Source: Acidimicrobiales bacterium
GTDB lineage: Bacteria; Actinomycetota; Acidimicrobiia; Acidimicrobiales; Ilumatobacteraceae
Length of the DNA: 56,103 bases
Direction: 5' to 3'
Assembly: GCA_030832455.1 (NCBI GenBank)
Contig: JAURJB010000004.1
Location: forward strand, 1 to 56,103
The position numbers and the translations under genes were made by a program. The notes under the pieces are model-generated. The model did not search any database. It was not told the origin of the DNA and was given only the letters and a program-made list of their open reading frames with translations. Below, piece by piece: positions 37,175 through 46,737 of this stretch. Positions within the stretch are counted from its first letter, which is position 1. Each line of letters opens with the position of its first letter.

Positions 37175-39772
37175 ATGAGCGAGGCCACTAAGACACAACA
37201 GATTGAGTTTGTTGTCAACGGTGTACCTGTGCGCGTCCGCTCTCATCACCCGCATCTTCTGTCAGCGTTGCGCGACGAACTCAATATTACATCTCCAAAA
37301 GATGGGTGTTCACCCAGCGGACAATGTGGTTGCTGCACCGTTTTTGTCAATGGCAAGGCCGTAGTGAGTTGCCAAACAAGTCTTGACAAAGTATCGGGTG
37401 GCGAAGTAATGACACTCGAAGGCGTTGATGAACAAGAACGCCAGAAATACGCACATGCTTTTGCAGCGTGTGGCGGTTTGCAATGCGGTTTCTGCATTCC
37501 AGGCATCGTTGTTCGGGCAAAAGCCCAAGTTGATAAAAAGGGTGCATCGCTGAAACGTGAAGATATGGCACGGCATCTTGGCGCCCACCTATGCCGCTGC
37601 ACCGGTTATGTGAAGATTCTCGACGCAATTGAAATGGTTGCAACCGGCCAATCTCCACATTGCGAACCTGTCGGCGGAGTTGGTTCACGCAGCGTTAAGT
37701 ATGAAGCACAACAACTAGCCCTCGGAGATCGAGGTTATGTCGATGACATTCGCATTGATGGCATGCAACATGGCGCATTGCACCTCACCTCACATGCTCG
37801 CGCGCGAGTAATTAACATTGATGCCACAGCAGCCCTCGCTCATCCGAATGTAACCGCCGTGTTCACGGCAGCAGATATTCCAGGTGAACTCATGGTGGGG
37901 ATTATTTATAAGGACTGGCCAGTGATGATTCCGGTTGGAGGGATGACTTCATATGCGGGCGACGTTCTTGCAATCGTTGTCGCTACGGATCGGATTTCAG
38001 CACGCGAGGCCGCACAACTCGTAGACGTGACGTATGAAGTTTTGCCACCAGTCACCGATCCACGCAAGGCATTAACCAATGAAGACATTGCTGTGTGGAA
38101 AACCGAAAGCAACATTCTGAGTACAAGCTCATACTCGAGAGGCGATGTTGACGCAGCTTTCACGCAATCCACCCACATTGTTGAACAGGATTTCAGCACT
38201 CAACGAATCGAGCACGCTTTTCTCGAACCAGAAAGCACTCTTGCAGTTCCTTCTCTAGATGGATCCTCTGTTCATGTGTATTCAGGCGGACAAGGCATCT
38301 GGGACGACCGCAATGACATTGCCAAGGTGCTCGGAATTGACAACAGCCAAGTAACGGTTGAGCTGATTACTAATGGTGGCGCATTCGGCGGCAAAGAAGA
38401 CATGAGCAACCAAGCGCACGCGGCACTTGCTGCGTGGTTGCTTAAGGTGCCAGTCAAATGCACCTTGTCCCGTGAAGAAAGCTTCCTGATGCATGCAAAG
38501 CGTCACCCCATTGAGATGTCATACAAAATTGGGTGCAACGAAGCTGGAGAAATCCTTGCACTTCACGTGCGAGCACTTGGCGACAGCGGCGCCTACGCCA
38601 GCGTGGGCATGAAGGTTCTTGAACGCATGGCTGGCCACGCAAGTGGACCATACAGTGTCCCAAATATCAATGTTGAAGCAATTGCGGTGCGCACGAATAA
38701 TCCCATCTGCGGAGCGTTTAGAGGTTTCGGCGCAAATCAAGCTCAATTCGCGATGGAAGGCGTGCTGGATCGTCTCGCTGAAAAGGTTGGAATTGACGGT
38801 TGGACGCTGCGTCGTCGCAATGTGATCATGCCGGGAATGGTGTGGGGACCCGGTCAGATCATGGACGATGGTTGCCTTGGCGCATCAAAATGCCTTGATG
38901 AAATCAAACCTGCATACGACAAAGCACGTCGCGATGGAAAAGCGATTGGGCTTGGTCTTGGGCTCAAGAATTCAGGTTTAGGTAACGGCTTTAAAGAGAT
39001 CACACGTGCGGTGGTTCACTTCACACACGACGGACGAATTGAGGTTCGCCACGGCTGGACAGAGATGGGTCAAGGGATCAATACCGTCGCTCAGCAAGTT
39101 GTTGTTCATGAACTCGGAGTTGATGGCTCGTTAATCGATGTCATCGTAGATACAACACGCGAACTTGGACTAGGTCAAACCACCGGTTCGCGAGGAACAC
39201 TGATGGGGGCTGGCGCTGTTCAAGCTGCTTGCCAAGCAGCACTGGCCGCCAATTGCGCGGTTGGAGTTGACCATCTTGGTGAATACCGAGTGGATTGGAC
39301 AACCAAACTTGGCGACCCAGGTGTCGAGCACCCGATCATTCATTCAACATTTGGTTATGCCGCCCAACTTGTTGTTATTGATAAAGAGACGGGAAAGATC
39401 GAAGAAGTGATTGCTGCTCACGATGTTGGCAAGGCTGTGAACCCACAACTATGTGAGGGACAAATTGAAGGTTCCGTGCACATGGGACTTGGTTACGCAC
39501 TCAGTGAAGATTTCCCGAGCGATCCGATAACTGGATACCCGACGAACACCACACTACGAAGCTTGGGCATCCTACGGGCTAAAGATGTTCCCAAGATTTC
39601 CGTGATGATCGTTGAGTCTCCTCAACCGAACTCACCGTACGGAATTAAAGGCGTTGGAGAGATCGGCCTTGTGCCAACCGCGGGTGCAGTTGCGGCCGCG
39701 CTCTATGAGTATGACGGTCAATGGCGTAACAAGTTACCGATGCGCCGCAACGACGCGAGCTCTGAAGAGTAG
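37175..39772 (+). CDS. Fused [2Fe-2S]/molybdopterin-binding xanthine dehydrogenase family protein (XdhD / Se-dependent hydroxylase-like)
   Basis: DGCSPSGQCGCCTV and CGFCIPGIVV...CRCTGYVKI (two 2Fe-2S), then a Moco domain with GGAFGGKED, GAFRGFGANQ and YGIKGVGEIG; no FAD domain between. Confidence 0.9.
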   Translation: MSEATKTQQIEFVVNGVPVRVRSHHPHLLSALRDELNITSPKDGCSPSGQCGCCTVFVNGKAVVSCQTSLDKVSGGEVMTLEGVDEQERQKYAHAFAACGGLQCGFCIPGIVVRAKAQVDKKGASLKREDMARHLGAHLCRCTGYVKILDAIEMVATGQSPHCEPVGGVGSRSVKYEAQQLALGDRGYVDDIRIDGMQHGALHLTSHARARVINIDATAALAHPNVTAVFTAADIPGELMVGIIYKDWPVMIPVGGMTSYAGDVLAIVVATDRISAREAAQLVDVTYEVLPPVTDPRKALTNEDIAVWKTESNILSTSSYSRGDVDAAFTQSTHIVEQDFSTQRIEHAFLEPESTLAVPSLDGSSVHVYSGGQGIWDDRNDIAKVLGIDNSQVTVELITNGGAFGGKEDMSNQAHAALAAWLLKVPVKCTLSREESFLMHAKRHPIEMSYKIGCNEAGEILALHVRALGDSGAYASVGMKVLERMAGHASGPYSVPNINVEAIAVRTNNPICGAFRGFGANQAQFAMEGVLDRLAEKVGIDGWTLRRRNVIMPGMVWGPGQIMDDGCLGASKCLDEIKPAYDKARRDGKAIGLGLGLKNSGLGNGFKEITRAVVHFTHDGRIEVRHGWTEMGQGINTVAQQVVVHELGVDGSLIDVIVDTTRELGLGQTTGSRGTLMGAGAVQAACQAALAANCAVGVDHLGEYRVDWTTKLGDPGVEHPIIHSTFGYAAQLVVIDKETGKIEEVIAAHDVGKAVNPQLCEGQIEGSVHMGLGYALSEDFPSDPITGYPTNTTLRSLGILRAKDVPKISVMIVESPQPNSPYGIKGVGEIGLVPTAGAVAAALYEYDGQWRNKLPMRRNDASSEE

Positions 39773-39774
39773 CA

Positions 39775-40845
39775 ATGACACATTCCACATCTGGTCTTGT
39801 GTGCGCCCATCACCATTTGTACAGTGCGCTGGCACGGGGCATGCCTGCTCCTCCACTTCCCACTACCGATTTCATCAGTATTCTTGAAAACGTCTGGTGG
39901 CGTCTAGATGCAGCGCTTGATCTTGACATGATCTACTGGTCTGCCGCGCTTGGTGCATCAGAGGCACTTGCGAGTGGCACGACATGCATCATTGACCACC
40001 ATGAGTCGCCAAATGCTATTGAAGGATCGCTTGCAACAATTGCTAAAGCATGTCGCGATGTAGGAGTTCGAGTGAACACGTGTTACGGAGTAACCGATCG
40101 CTGGAGCGACACGGGACAAATCTCGCCTTCAGTATCAGCATCAACAAAGATGACTTCTGCTGCACGCAGAGGGCTCGATGAATGTCACTCGTTCATCAAA
40201 AGCGGGGGCGATGCAATGATTGGCGTCCACGCAGCATTCACATGCGGAAACGAGACATTGAACGCTGCCGCAGACTTGGCGAAATCTCTAAACGTCGGTG
40301 TGCACATTCATGTCGCCGAAGGCATTGACGATATTTCTGCAGGAGAACGGTTGGAGGCTTTAGCGCAAGACAACTGGCTGCTTGTGCACGGTGTGCATCT
40401 AGACCGCCAACTTCTTGGTCGAATTGTTCACAATCCGCGGTCCAACATGAACAATGCGGTTGGCTATGCACGACCTGCGCATAAGCCAAATACCATTCTT
40501 TTAGGCACAGATGGAATTGGTGCGAACATGATGGAAGAGGCCAGGCTTGCCTACGCTCGTCTTCGCGAAGATGATGTTTCGGAGACACCTGAGACCGTTG
40601 CCCAATGGTTGAATAACGGCTACGAGTTATTTCCAGATGCCAAGCGTGACACAGTGGTGTGGTCTTACGAGCACATGGAAAATGCGTGGCACACTGCCTT
40701 CACCACACACATGCAACCAATTTCGGTCGATATTGATGGCGAACGTGTGTATGAAGATGGAAAATTTCTCAAGATTGACATTCAAGAAATTCGCAGAAAA
40801 GCAAATGAACAAGCGTTACGGCTATTTGAAAGGTTAGAAGTATGA
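39775..40845 (+). CDS. SsnA-like amidohydrolase lacking the usual N-terminal segment
   Basis: [17 protein letters not shown] metal motif close to the N-terminus, [36 protein letters not shown] and [14 protein letters not shown]. Confidence 0.88.
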   Translation: MTHSTSGLVCAHHHLYSALARGMPAPPLPTTDFISILENVWWRLDAALDLDMIYWSAALGASEALASGTTCIIDHHESPNAIEGSLATIAKACRDVGVRVNTCYGVTDRWSDTGQISPSVSASTKMTSAARRGLDECHSFIKSGGDAMIGVHAAFTCGNETLNAAADLAKSLNVGVHIHVAEGIDDISAGERLEALAQDNWLLVHGVHLDRQLLGRIVHNPRSNMNNAVGYARPAHKPNTILLGTDGIGANMMEEARLAYARLREDDVSETPETVAQWLNNGYELFPDAKRDTVVWSYEHMENAWHTAFTTHMQPISVDIDGERVYEDGKFLKIDIQEIRRKANEQALRLFERLEV

Positions 40846-41882
40846 CACTTCCGCAGGCAGCGATCAATCCCGCCACAGGCAAAGCTCGAATGGCTATCTA
40901 TCTCCAAGATGCACATCCCATTCGAGAAGGTATGGCCTTTGCTCAGTATGCAGAAGCAAAAGGATTTGAAGCAGTGTGGCAAGCCGAAAGCCGTCTTGTT
41001 CGTGAAGCAACCGTTCCGATGGCTGCTTTCGCTTCAGTTACATCATCGATCAAGGTTGGATCTGGTGTTGTTGACTGCTGGAGTCGCAATCCAGCACGCC
41101 TTGCTGCAACATTTTCGACACTCGACGACCTTGCTCCTGGCCGCGTGATCCTTGGAATTGGCGCTTGGTGGGATCCTCTAGCGCAAAAGGTAGGCATCTC
41201 ACGGGCAAAGCCACTCCGCGCAATGCGTGAAATCGTCAATGCGGTACGTGCATTGCTCAATAACGAGAATGTCACGTTTAATGGTGAATTCGTGCATTTC
41301 GACGGCATCGAACTTGACTACGTGTATCAAGATCGCCGCGCCAAAGACGTTCCTATCTACATAGGAGCTACGGGCATGCAAATGATGGAACTCACTGGTG
41401 AGATAGCTGACGGAGTCGTACTTAACTATTTGGTTTCTCCCGATTACAACAAACAAGCGATGCAAGCATTACAAACCGGCGCAGATAAGGCTGGTCGCAG
41501 CATCGACACTATTGACCGACCACAATTGGTCGTCTGTAGTGTGCATGAAGATCGCCAGACGGCACTAGATATGGCGCGAGAGATGGTGACTCAATATCTT
41601 GGTCAGCAACCGCACATCATGAAAGCATCAGGAGTCCCTCAGTCACTTCTTGACAAGGTTGGCGAAGTGTTGACATGGCCCGCCACGCACGAACAGGTCA
41701 CCAAGGCTTCAAAGCTTGTTCCCGATGAGATCGTGCAGATGCTTACAGCAAGTGGAACACCAAGTGAGGCTCGACAGCAGGTAAAGCATTACATCGAAAA
41801 CGGGGCTACATGTCCGATTTTGTACCCACTAGGTGACGTGCACGCCATGATCGACGCATTTGCTGATTGGGATGGGAATTAG
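40842..41882 (+). CDS. LLM-class (F420/flavin-dependent) oxidoreductase
   Basis: [30 protein letters not shown] and [19 protein letters not shown] resemble luciferase-like F420-dependent enzymes. Confidence 0.87.
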   Translation: MTLPQAAINPATGKARMAIYLQDAHPIREGMAFAQYAEAKGFEAVWQAESRLVREATVPMAAFASVTSSIKVGSGVVDCWSRNPARLAATFSTLDDLAPGRVILGIGAWWDPLAQKVGISRAKPLRAMREIVNAVRALLNNENVTFNGEFVHFDGIELDYVYQDRRAKDVPIYIGATGMQMMELTGEIADGVVLNYLVSPDYNKQAMQALQTGADKAGRSIDTIDRPQLVVCSVHEDRQTALDMAREMVTQYLGQQPHIMKASGVPQSLLDKVGEVLTWPATHEQVTKASKLVPDEIVQMLTASGTPSEARQQVKHYIENGATCPILYPLGDVHAMIDAFADWDGN

Positions 41883-41890
41883 ACGTGTCA

Positions 41891-42730
41891 ATGATTGTTG
41901 CAAAGAACCTAGAAGCCGCCCTTTTCGCCCTGCGTGAACACGATGATGCTCGTGTGATTCAAGGTGGAACCGATCTGATGGTAGAGATCAACTTCAATCA
42001 TCTGAAGCCAACCACAATGGTGAGCCTTCGACACATCCCCGAGCTACGCACCATCACTCGCCCAGACAGCAACACCATCTCTATCGGGTCCGGTGTCCCG
42101 TATTCACAGCTCGAGATTGAGCCTGTTGCCTCGGTGCTGCCCGCGCTCGCCCAAGCATCCCGTACCGTTGGCTCTCCTCAGATTCGCGCTGCCGGTTCAC
42201 TCGGGGGCAATCTCGGCACATGCTCACCGGCTGGCGACACACTTCCTGTCATGTTCGCACTTGATGCCAACATCCACTTGCAGTCGGCCGATTCACAACG
42301 TACGGTCTCAATTCATCAATTCATGACGGGCGTAAAACGTAATGTCAAACGCCAAGATGAAATCATTACCGCCGTTGACTTCCCCATCATTGACGGCTGG
42401 CAGGGATATTCAAAAGTTGGAGTGCGAAATGCCATGGTGATTTCCGTTGCATCTGCATGCCTGGTTGCAGATCACGAGTCGGGCGATGTGCGACTGGCTC
42501 TCGGATCCGTTGGACCAACCATCATTCGCTGCCGAGAGACCGAACAATGGCTAAAAGACAACACATCACTAACCCGCAATTCGGTGATTTCTCCGGACAT
42601 TGCTCGCGAGTTTGGCGCACGTGCGAGTCGCGAATGCTCGCCAATTGACGACCATCGAAGTACCGCGCAATATCGTCGTCATGCTATTTCAATTCTGGCT
42701 GCTCGTCTACTACAGAAGGCTTATGCATGA
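41891..42730 (+). CDS. Xanthine dehydrogenase family FAD-binding subunit
   Basis: ARVIQGGTDLMVEIN and AAGSLGGNLGTCSPAGDTLPVMFALDA FAD motifs. Confidence 0.93.
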   Translation: MIVAKNLEAALFALREHDDARVIQGGTDLMVEINFNHLKPTTMVSLRHIPELRTITRPDSNTISIGSGVPYSQLEIEPVASVLPALAQASRTVGSPQIRAAGSLGGNLGTCSPAGDTLPVMFALDANIHLQSADSQRTVSIHQFMTGVKRNVKRQDEIITAVDFPIIDGWQGYSKVGVRNAMVISVASACLVADHESGDVRLALGSVGPTIIRCRETEQWLKDNTSLTRNSVISPDIAREFGARASRECSPIDDHRSTAQYRRHAISILAARLLQKAYA

Positions 42731-43221
42731 GCATGAACGAGTTCTACACACTCAATGTCAATGGTCAATCGATGCAGGTACAGGACTCATGGGTTGGTGA
42801 AAGCCTCCTCTATGTCCTGCGCGAACGTTTGGGCTTGCCAGGTTCGAAGGGTGCTTGTGAGCAAGGTGAATGTGGCAGTTGCACAGTTCTCCTTGATGGG
42901 CAGGCTGTGTGTTCGTGTTTGGTCATGGCAGCCACTGCAGTGGATAGCACGATCGTGACCGTTGAAGGTTTAGATGCACATGGCGCCGAACTGACCGATG
43001 TTCAAGATGCCTTTGTCCAACAAGGTGCCGTCCAGTGTGGCTTTTGTACACCAGGCCTGATCGTTGCAATACATCACCTACTTGACGAAAATCCACAACC
43101 TTCCGAACTAGAGGTAAAAGAAGCAATATCGGGAAATATTTGTCGCTGTACTGGCTACGGCAGGATTTTTGCCGCAGTTGAACAAGCCGTTGCCGTGCGA
43201 AAGGCTTCGCACACATCATGA
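42727..43221 (+). CDS. Xanthine dehydrogenase family [2Fe-2S] subunit
   Basis: GACEQGECGSCTV and CGFCTPGLIVA...CRCTGYGRI. Confidence 0.95.
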   Translation: MSMNEFYTLNVNGQSMQVQDSWVGESLLYVLRERLGLPGSKGACEQGECGSCTVLLDGQAVCSCLVMAATAVDSTIVTVEGLDAHGAELTDVQDAFVQQGAVQCGFCTPGLIVAIHHLLDENPQPSELEVKEAISGNICRCTGYGRIFAAVEQAVAVRKASHTS

Positions 43222-45488
43222 GTACTACAAAAGTCGAACAACGAGAACGTGACATTTTGGGCGTTAGCGCTATACGCCCGGACGGTGCCGCGAAGGTAAC
43301 GGGTGACTTTTCATTTACCTCTGATATGAATGCCGAGAATATGTTGTGGGGAGCCACTCTTCGATCACCACACCCGTATGCCCGTATCGTCAGTATCGAT
43401 ACATCGCGTGCGTTGGCACTACCGGGCGTGCATTGCGTCATTACTGCTGACGATGTTCCTGGCAAGCCGACATATGGCTTGATCAGTAGCGATCAGCCCG
43501 TCTTTGCACGTGACTACGTTCGCTATATGGGCGAGCCAGTTGCCGCACTCGCCGCGGACCATCCTGAAACATGCCGCAGAGCGCTTGCTCTCATCGACAT
43601 TGAATACGAAGTGTTGAAGCCTCTTACTAACGCCGAAGATGCAATCGCCGGATCGTTTCCTCCTATTCACCCAGATGGAAACATTATTCGTCACCAACGC
43701 ATCGTTCGAGGTGATCAAAGTGCAACAGGTCCAATCATCGTTGAGGGTGAGTACGAAATTGGCATGCAAGACCAAGCCTTCTTGGGACTAGAGGCTGCGT
43801 TGGCTATCCCCGATAGTCACGGCAAAGGTGTTGAGTTGCACGTGGCAACACAATGGCTACACGAAGACCTTGGGCAAATTTCTGCGTGCCTCGATCTGCC
43901 ACCGCAAAACGTGCGCCTTATTCTTGGTGGAGTTGGCGGAGCGTTCGGCGCACGTGAAGACATCAGCTTGCAAGTTCACTGTTGCTTGCTCGCGCTTAAA
44001 GCGGGACGCCCGATCAAAATGCAATATGGTCGCGAAGAGAGTTTTTTTGGCCACGTCCACAGACACCCAGCAAAAATCTTTATGCGCCATTACGCCCAGT
44101 CAGATGGTCGTATTATCAAAATTGAAGCGCGTTTTGTATTTGATGGTGGTGCATACACCAGCACTTCGCCTGCGGTATTAATCAACGGCATCACCCATAC
44201 GCAGGGGCCATATAAGTGTGACAACGCAACCGTAGATGGGTGGGCAATTCGAACGAACAACCCTCCTTGTGGTGCAATGCGTGGATTCGGAGTAGTCCAA
44301 GCATGCTTCGCCCACGAATCCCAGATGGACAAGATCGCAACAGCTGCCGGATTATCCGCCGTTGACGTTCGGCTCATTAATGCAATGGAAACCGGCGACA
44401 CATTGATAACAGGTCAGGCAATGGAAAGCATCGCACCAGTTGCTCGCTGCATCATCGAAACCGATCACATCCCTCTTCCCGCGCCGCTCGCTGCCAATGC
44501 ACACGAACTGCTTCTACCTGGAGGCAGTGGTTTGACAGCGTCGGCATCACATATTGTTCGCGGTGTTGGCTGGGGTGTCTCGATGAAGAATCTCATGTAC
44601 AGCGAAGGTTTTGACGATTTTGCAACCGCACGCTGCTCGATCAAAGAAGGCGTTGTCTATCTCAAATTTGCAACATCTGAGGTAGGTCAAGGTTTCGTGA
44701 CACTAGCGCCCCAGATCGCACGTTCCGTACTGGGTCTTGACGATGTTGTAGTTGAACCAATCGATACGCAGATTGGTTCTGCGGGATCTACCTCCGCATC
44801 TCGACAGACATGGATGAGTGGAGGTGCTGTAGACGGTGCATGTCGTTTGGTTCGTGAACAGATCTTCCAACACGTTGGCAAACAGAACAACATCGATCCA
44901 CTGCGGCTTGTCATTGAAGGCACCGACATTATCGATCAAATTGGAACATTTCGCATTGCCGTTCGTGAAGCAATAGACGGGCTGTCAATCTCTGAAACAT
45001 TCGAGCATCATCACAAACCGACTGAGGAGCTTGACGAAAACGGACAAGGTAACTGCCATACTGCTTTTGCATTCGTTGCCCACCGTGCAGTTGTTGACGT
45101 TGATCCCGAACTCGGTCTGGTCAAGGTTGTCCAAATCGCTACGGCTCAAGATGTCGGACGCGTCCTTAATCCACTCTCCGCATTAGGACAAATCGAGGGA
45201 GGCATCGCCCAAGGTTTGGGACTAGCAGTGATGGAAGAAATTGTGATCCAAGACGGCAAGGTACGTAACCCAAGCTTTACCGACTATCTCCTACCTACAA
45301 CCCTCGATGCACCGGATGTTGTGGCGAAGATGATCGAAGAATACGAGCCCCAGGCACCACTTGGTGCAAAAGGTATCGGTGAACCACCGTGTATTTCTGT
45401 CACCCCAGCTATTGTTGCTGCGATTCGTGATGCGATTGCCAAGGATCTACATCGGATCCCTGTGCGACCTCAAGATATTTGCCTTTAG
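43218..45488 (+). CDS. Xanthine dehydrogenase family molybdopterin-binding subunit (PucD-like)
   Basis: GGVGGAFGAREDIS, GAMRGFGVVQ, PLGAKGIGEPPCISVTPAI and C-terminal RIPVRPQDI. Confidence 0.93.
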   Translation: MSTTKVEQRERDILGVSAIRPDGAAKVTGDFSFTSDMNAENMLWGATLRSPHPYARIVSIDTSRALALPGVHCVITADDVPGKPTYGLISSDQPVFARDYVRYMGEPVAALAADHPETCRRALALIDIEYEVLKPLTNAEDAIAGSFPPIHPDGNIIRHQRIVRGDQSATGPIIVEGEYEIGMQDQAFLGLEAALAIPDSHGKGVELHVATQWLHEDLGQISACLDLPPQNVRLILGGVGGAFGAREDISLQVHCCLLALKAGRPIKMQYGREESFFGHVHRHPAKIFMRHYAQSDGRIIKIEARFVFDGGAYTSTSPAVLINGITHTQGPYKCDNATVDGWAIRTNNPPCGAMRGFGVVQACFAHESQMDKIATAAGLSAVDVRLINAMETGDTLITGQAMESIAPVARCIIETDHIPLPAPLAANAHELLLPGGSGLTASASHIVRGVGWGVSMKNLMYSEGFDDFATARCSIKEGVVYLKFATSEVGQGFVTLAPQIARSVLGLDDVVVEPIDTQIGSAGSTSASRQTWMSGGAVDGACRLVREQIFQHVGKQNNIDPLRLVIEGTDIIDQIGTFRIAVREAIDGLSISETFEHHHKPTEELDENGQGNCHTAFAFVAHRAVVDVDPELGLVKVVQIATAQDVGRVLNPLSALGQIEGGIAQGLGLAVMEEIVIQDGKVRNPSFTDYLLPTTLDAPDVVAKMIEEYEPQAPLGAKGIGEPPCISVTPAIVAAIRDAIAKDLHRIPVRPQDICL

Positions 45489-46672
45489 TCTGATTCAACC
45501 TTCAATAAGGTTGCAACGACTGCCCCAATTTCACCTGGGCGTACGGCCTTGGTTGGCTCACTGAGGTCAAAATTTGGATCGTCATAGATCACATCAAACT
45601 TCATTCCCCTGCACAACGATGCTGTTGTTCTTCGCATTGACTTATCAATGAGCGAAATAACAGTGCCTTTCATACCAGCTCGTCCCGTTCGACCTGAACG
45701 GTGAATGTAATCTTTCGGATCCTCTGGCATATCGAAATGCACAACCACAGGAACTGCGTCGATGTGAATTCCGCGAGCAGCAACGTCTGTTGCCACCATT
45801 ACCGTTGCTTTGCCGCGGCGAAACTGCTCCAGGGCCTTTTCACGTTGCGCTTGGCTTCGGTTGCCGTGGATTACGCACGTGTTGATTCCAAGTGACTCCA
45901 AGTTTCCGGCAAGCCGATCGGAACCATGTTTTGTGCGACAAAACACAATTGCTCGTTCGTACTGCGTGGCAATTTCTGCAAGCACTTTCGTGCGGTTGTC
46001 GCGCGAAACGTTCCAAAAAAGGTGATCAATTTCACCAGCATTCTCAGCGGTTGCGACTGCGTGGCGCTTTGGGTTGTGTTGAAACTCGCGAATCAAGGTG
46101 TCGATATCGCCATCGAGGGTTGCTGAGAACAGCAACGTCTGACGATTCGTGGTAACCGCGCGCATAATGCGTTTAACCGCTGGCATGAAACCCATATCGG
46201 CCATCCGATCGGCTTCATCGATGACCGCTACGGCCACTGCACCAAGGTCAAGATCTCGCCTCTTGATTAAGTCTTCCAATCGACCCGGAGTAGCCACAAC
46301 GATGCTTGAGGCACGAGCTGCTTTTACTTGTGGTCCATAACCAGCGCCGCCATACACGGCAGATACGCGAATATCGCTTCCGCCACACAACAGTGAAATC
46401 TCTTTGGCGACCTGGGCTGCAAGTTCGCGCGTTGGAACAAGCACCAATCCAGTTGGACGGCCTGGCCTGCTTTTTGTCACCTTGGCTGCAATTGCAATAC
46501 CAAAAGCCAGAGTCTTACCCGATCCAGTAGGTGCCTTTCCGCAGATGTCATTACCTGCAAGGGCATCTGGCAACGTGGCTTCCTGGACGGGAAACGGACT
46601 CTCAATTCCGCGTGCTACCAGCCCGGAAACAATGTTCTTGGGCACGCCAAGTTCGGTCCATGTTTTAGTCAT
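45485..46672 (-). CDS. DEAD-box RNA helicase
   Basis: APTGSGKTLAFG, PTRELAAQ, VIDEADRM, FSATL and HRSGRTGRAG motifs. Confidence 0.94.
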   Translation of the reverse strand: MTKTWTELGVPKNIVSGLVARGIESPFPVQEATLPDALAGNDICGKAPTGSGKTLAFGIAIAAKVTKSRPGRPTGLVLVPTRELAAQVAKEISLLCGGSDIRVSAVYGGAGYGPQVKAARASSIVVATPGRLEDLIKRRDLDLGAVAVAVIDEADRMADMGFMPAVKRIMRAVTTNRQTLLFSATLDGDIDTLIREFQHNPKRHAVATAENAGEIDHLFWNVSRDNRTKVLAEIATQYERAIVFCRTKHGSDRLAGNLESLGINTCVIHGNRSQAQREKALEQFRRGKATVMVATDVAARGIHIDAVPVVVHFDMPEDPKDYIHRSGRTGRAGMKGTVISLIDKSMRRTTASLCRGMKFDVIYDDPNFDLSEPTKAVRPGEIGAVVATLLKVESD

Positions 46673-46737
46673 TTCATACTCCTCGATCAATACTTTGTGG
46701 TTGTGTTCCTCAGGTATGTTCCTGGGATTGTGAAGGG

